A DNA stretch of 64,000 nucleotides, from contig OZ024908.1 in the NCBI GenBank assembly GCA_964017125.1, positions 62,689,439 to 62,753,438 of the forward strand. The letters are read 5' to 3'. The notes under the pieces are model-generated. The model was not told where the DNA came from. It saw nothing but the letters and a program-made list of their open reading frames with translations, and did no database searches. The stretch comes from Flabesymbios commensalis. Taxonomy: Eukaryota > Annelida > Polychaeta > Terebellida > Flabelligeridae. Each line of letters begins with the position of its first letter. The stretch's first letter is position 1. Positions 63,009 through 64,000 of the stretch are shown here, piece by piece. The translations under genes and the position numbers were made by a program.

Positions 63009-63754
63009 GATACAGATTGTGGACTGAGTACCCCTCCACCAGTAGTCCTAATCCCTACAGCTGTCTGCTGTAACGTGCCATCCCTGTGCTGGCCTCTCCA
63101 GGATTGTAGCCGAATGAGGACAGGGCTGCGAGGAGCGGGATGCGGGATCCAGATCCGCGTCACCTCCTAGACTAGGATCCCGAGAGGGATCAAACAGAGT
63201 CTGAGCACGATGTCACTGTATGATGCTGCCCTGCTTACAAATCTCAAAGCATCATTCTGTTAAGTCTCCAGTCTCACTTCACTTTTTTCACGGCATGTGC
63301 GCAGTCTCTGGTTAACGCCAGAGCAGAACCATCGCTTTTTATCGCTGTTTTATTTCCCGGGAACTTGATTATGTTTGCTTCTGGTGCTCAAGTGATCATG
63401 CGTGTGAAACTAAGCAAACAGGCACACTTTAGATGCTGGAATGCAGGGGATCATAAAACACACTCTTTCTTAATCAGCAGCTGGCGTGAGAGTATCTACA
63501 CTGTAATTAAATCCGTACGACGACGGCATGTCAGGATTCTTTGGTTGAGCGTGTCTGTGTGGGTTGATGCCCTTGGTTTAAATAGAAGCAGAGCTGAGAC
63601 GAATCCAGACACTGGTGGTCTGGACAGGGACAGATATACGCGGCAGGTGGGGTCCCCATCATCACCACACACACACCTGGTCACCACAGATTCCACGATT
63701 TGACATCACAATAAATAAAGGTGGACCTAAAACAGATCCAAACAAATTTAATCA
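63009..63754 (-). promoter_or_regulatory. Upstream region of the ADAMTS-like gene (5' UTR and promoter presumed)
   Basis: Contains AT boxes on the minus strand (GATAAAAAG near 63335, CTATTTAAAC near 63580) that could serve a core promoter. There is no CpG island. Short ORFs here have no domain. The transcription start cannot be placed. Confidence 0.25.
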
Positions 63755-63985
63755 CTATCATGCTGATCACGACTATTGTCGTTTTTAATCAGTTTTATTA
63801 GTCGACCACATCACTGTTATTGCTATGAAATGTTTGTCTAAACACCAAGATTTGCAAATATATTGTGCCCGAGTTAAACAAATATGAGTAATTTTCAGTC
63901 GCTTCTAGTTGTGGGTCGCGGTAGCGACGCACAACTTGAAGTGGGTGAAAATTTAAATAAATTAACAGGATAACCTGTACTAGCC
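63755..63985. mobile_element. TTAA MITE, family A1
   Basis: CACGACTATTGTCGTTTTTA, TATTAGTCGACCACATCAC and hairpin GTTGTGGGTCGCGGTAGCGA; ends AAATTAACAGGATAA. Confidence 0.65.
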
Positions 63986-64000
63986 CTCGTCTAATACACT

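Noticed and set aside
62966-63163. 65-codon ORF on minus over exon 1
   Set aside because: Different frame from the signal-peptide reading and no domain; it also crosses the exon 1 start in a frame exon 2 cannot use.

Overview
The window looks like a piece of an invertebrate animal genome. It is AT-rich, has large introns with GT-AG junctions, and is full of short palindromic elements, LINE fragments and tRNA-headed SINEs. A marine deuterostome (hemichordate, echinoderm or lancelet) is the best guess, because the host gene resembles the ADAMTSL1/3 branch and the large foldback element recalls sea-urchin TU elements. The species cannot be fixed from the sequence alone.

One host gene on the minus strand spans most of the window (63008 down to 6598). 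Sixteen exons can be assigned by matching splice sites, reading phase and domain homology. They sum to 4,197 coding bases, an exact multiple of three, giving a 1,398-residue secreted protein. Domain order: signal peptide, TSP1 repeat 1, ADAMTS cysteine-rich module, TSP1 repeats 2-4, a 403-residue low-complexity linker in one exon, TSP1 repeats 5-8, one Ig domain, TSP1 repeats 9-11, and a C-terminal PLAC domain. This is an ADAMTS-like (punctin-type) extracellular-matrix glycoprotein without a protease domain. The spacer module that normally separates the cysteine-rich module from the second TSP1 repeat is missing from the exon that should hold it.

Layout. 1-6597: 3' flank with a 63-bp satellite, a LINE 3' end and palindromic MITEs. 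6598-12790: exons 16-14, with a 4.3-kb long-TIR element and a 20-bp minisatellite in intron 14. 12791-36523: exons 13-2, introns packed with TTAA-flanked hairpin MITEs, a 5.6-kb palindromic foldback element (27.3-32.9 kb), a decayed CR1/L2-like LINE and a two-headed tRNA SINE. 36524-62960: the 26-kb first intron, with a 5'-truncated but otherwise well-preserved Jockey/CR1-group LINE, several SINEs, a long GAA/TTC tract, a BEL/Pao remnant, a CpG-rich island of unknown origin and more than fifteen palindromic elements. 62961-64000: signal-peptide exon and upstream sequence.

The main themes beyond the gene are: (i) palindromic or tandem elements lie within 50 bp downstream of ten of the fifteen 5' splice sites, including a 106-107-bp array that has copied the exon 13 donor three more times; (ii) a palindrome family whose two arms stay complementary while the arm sequence differs strongly between copies; (iii) several unrelated-looking TTAA-flanked MITE families that share a hairpin-within-hairpin design.
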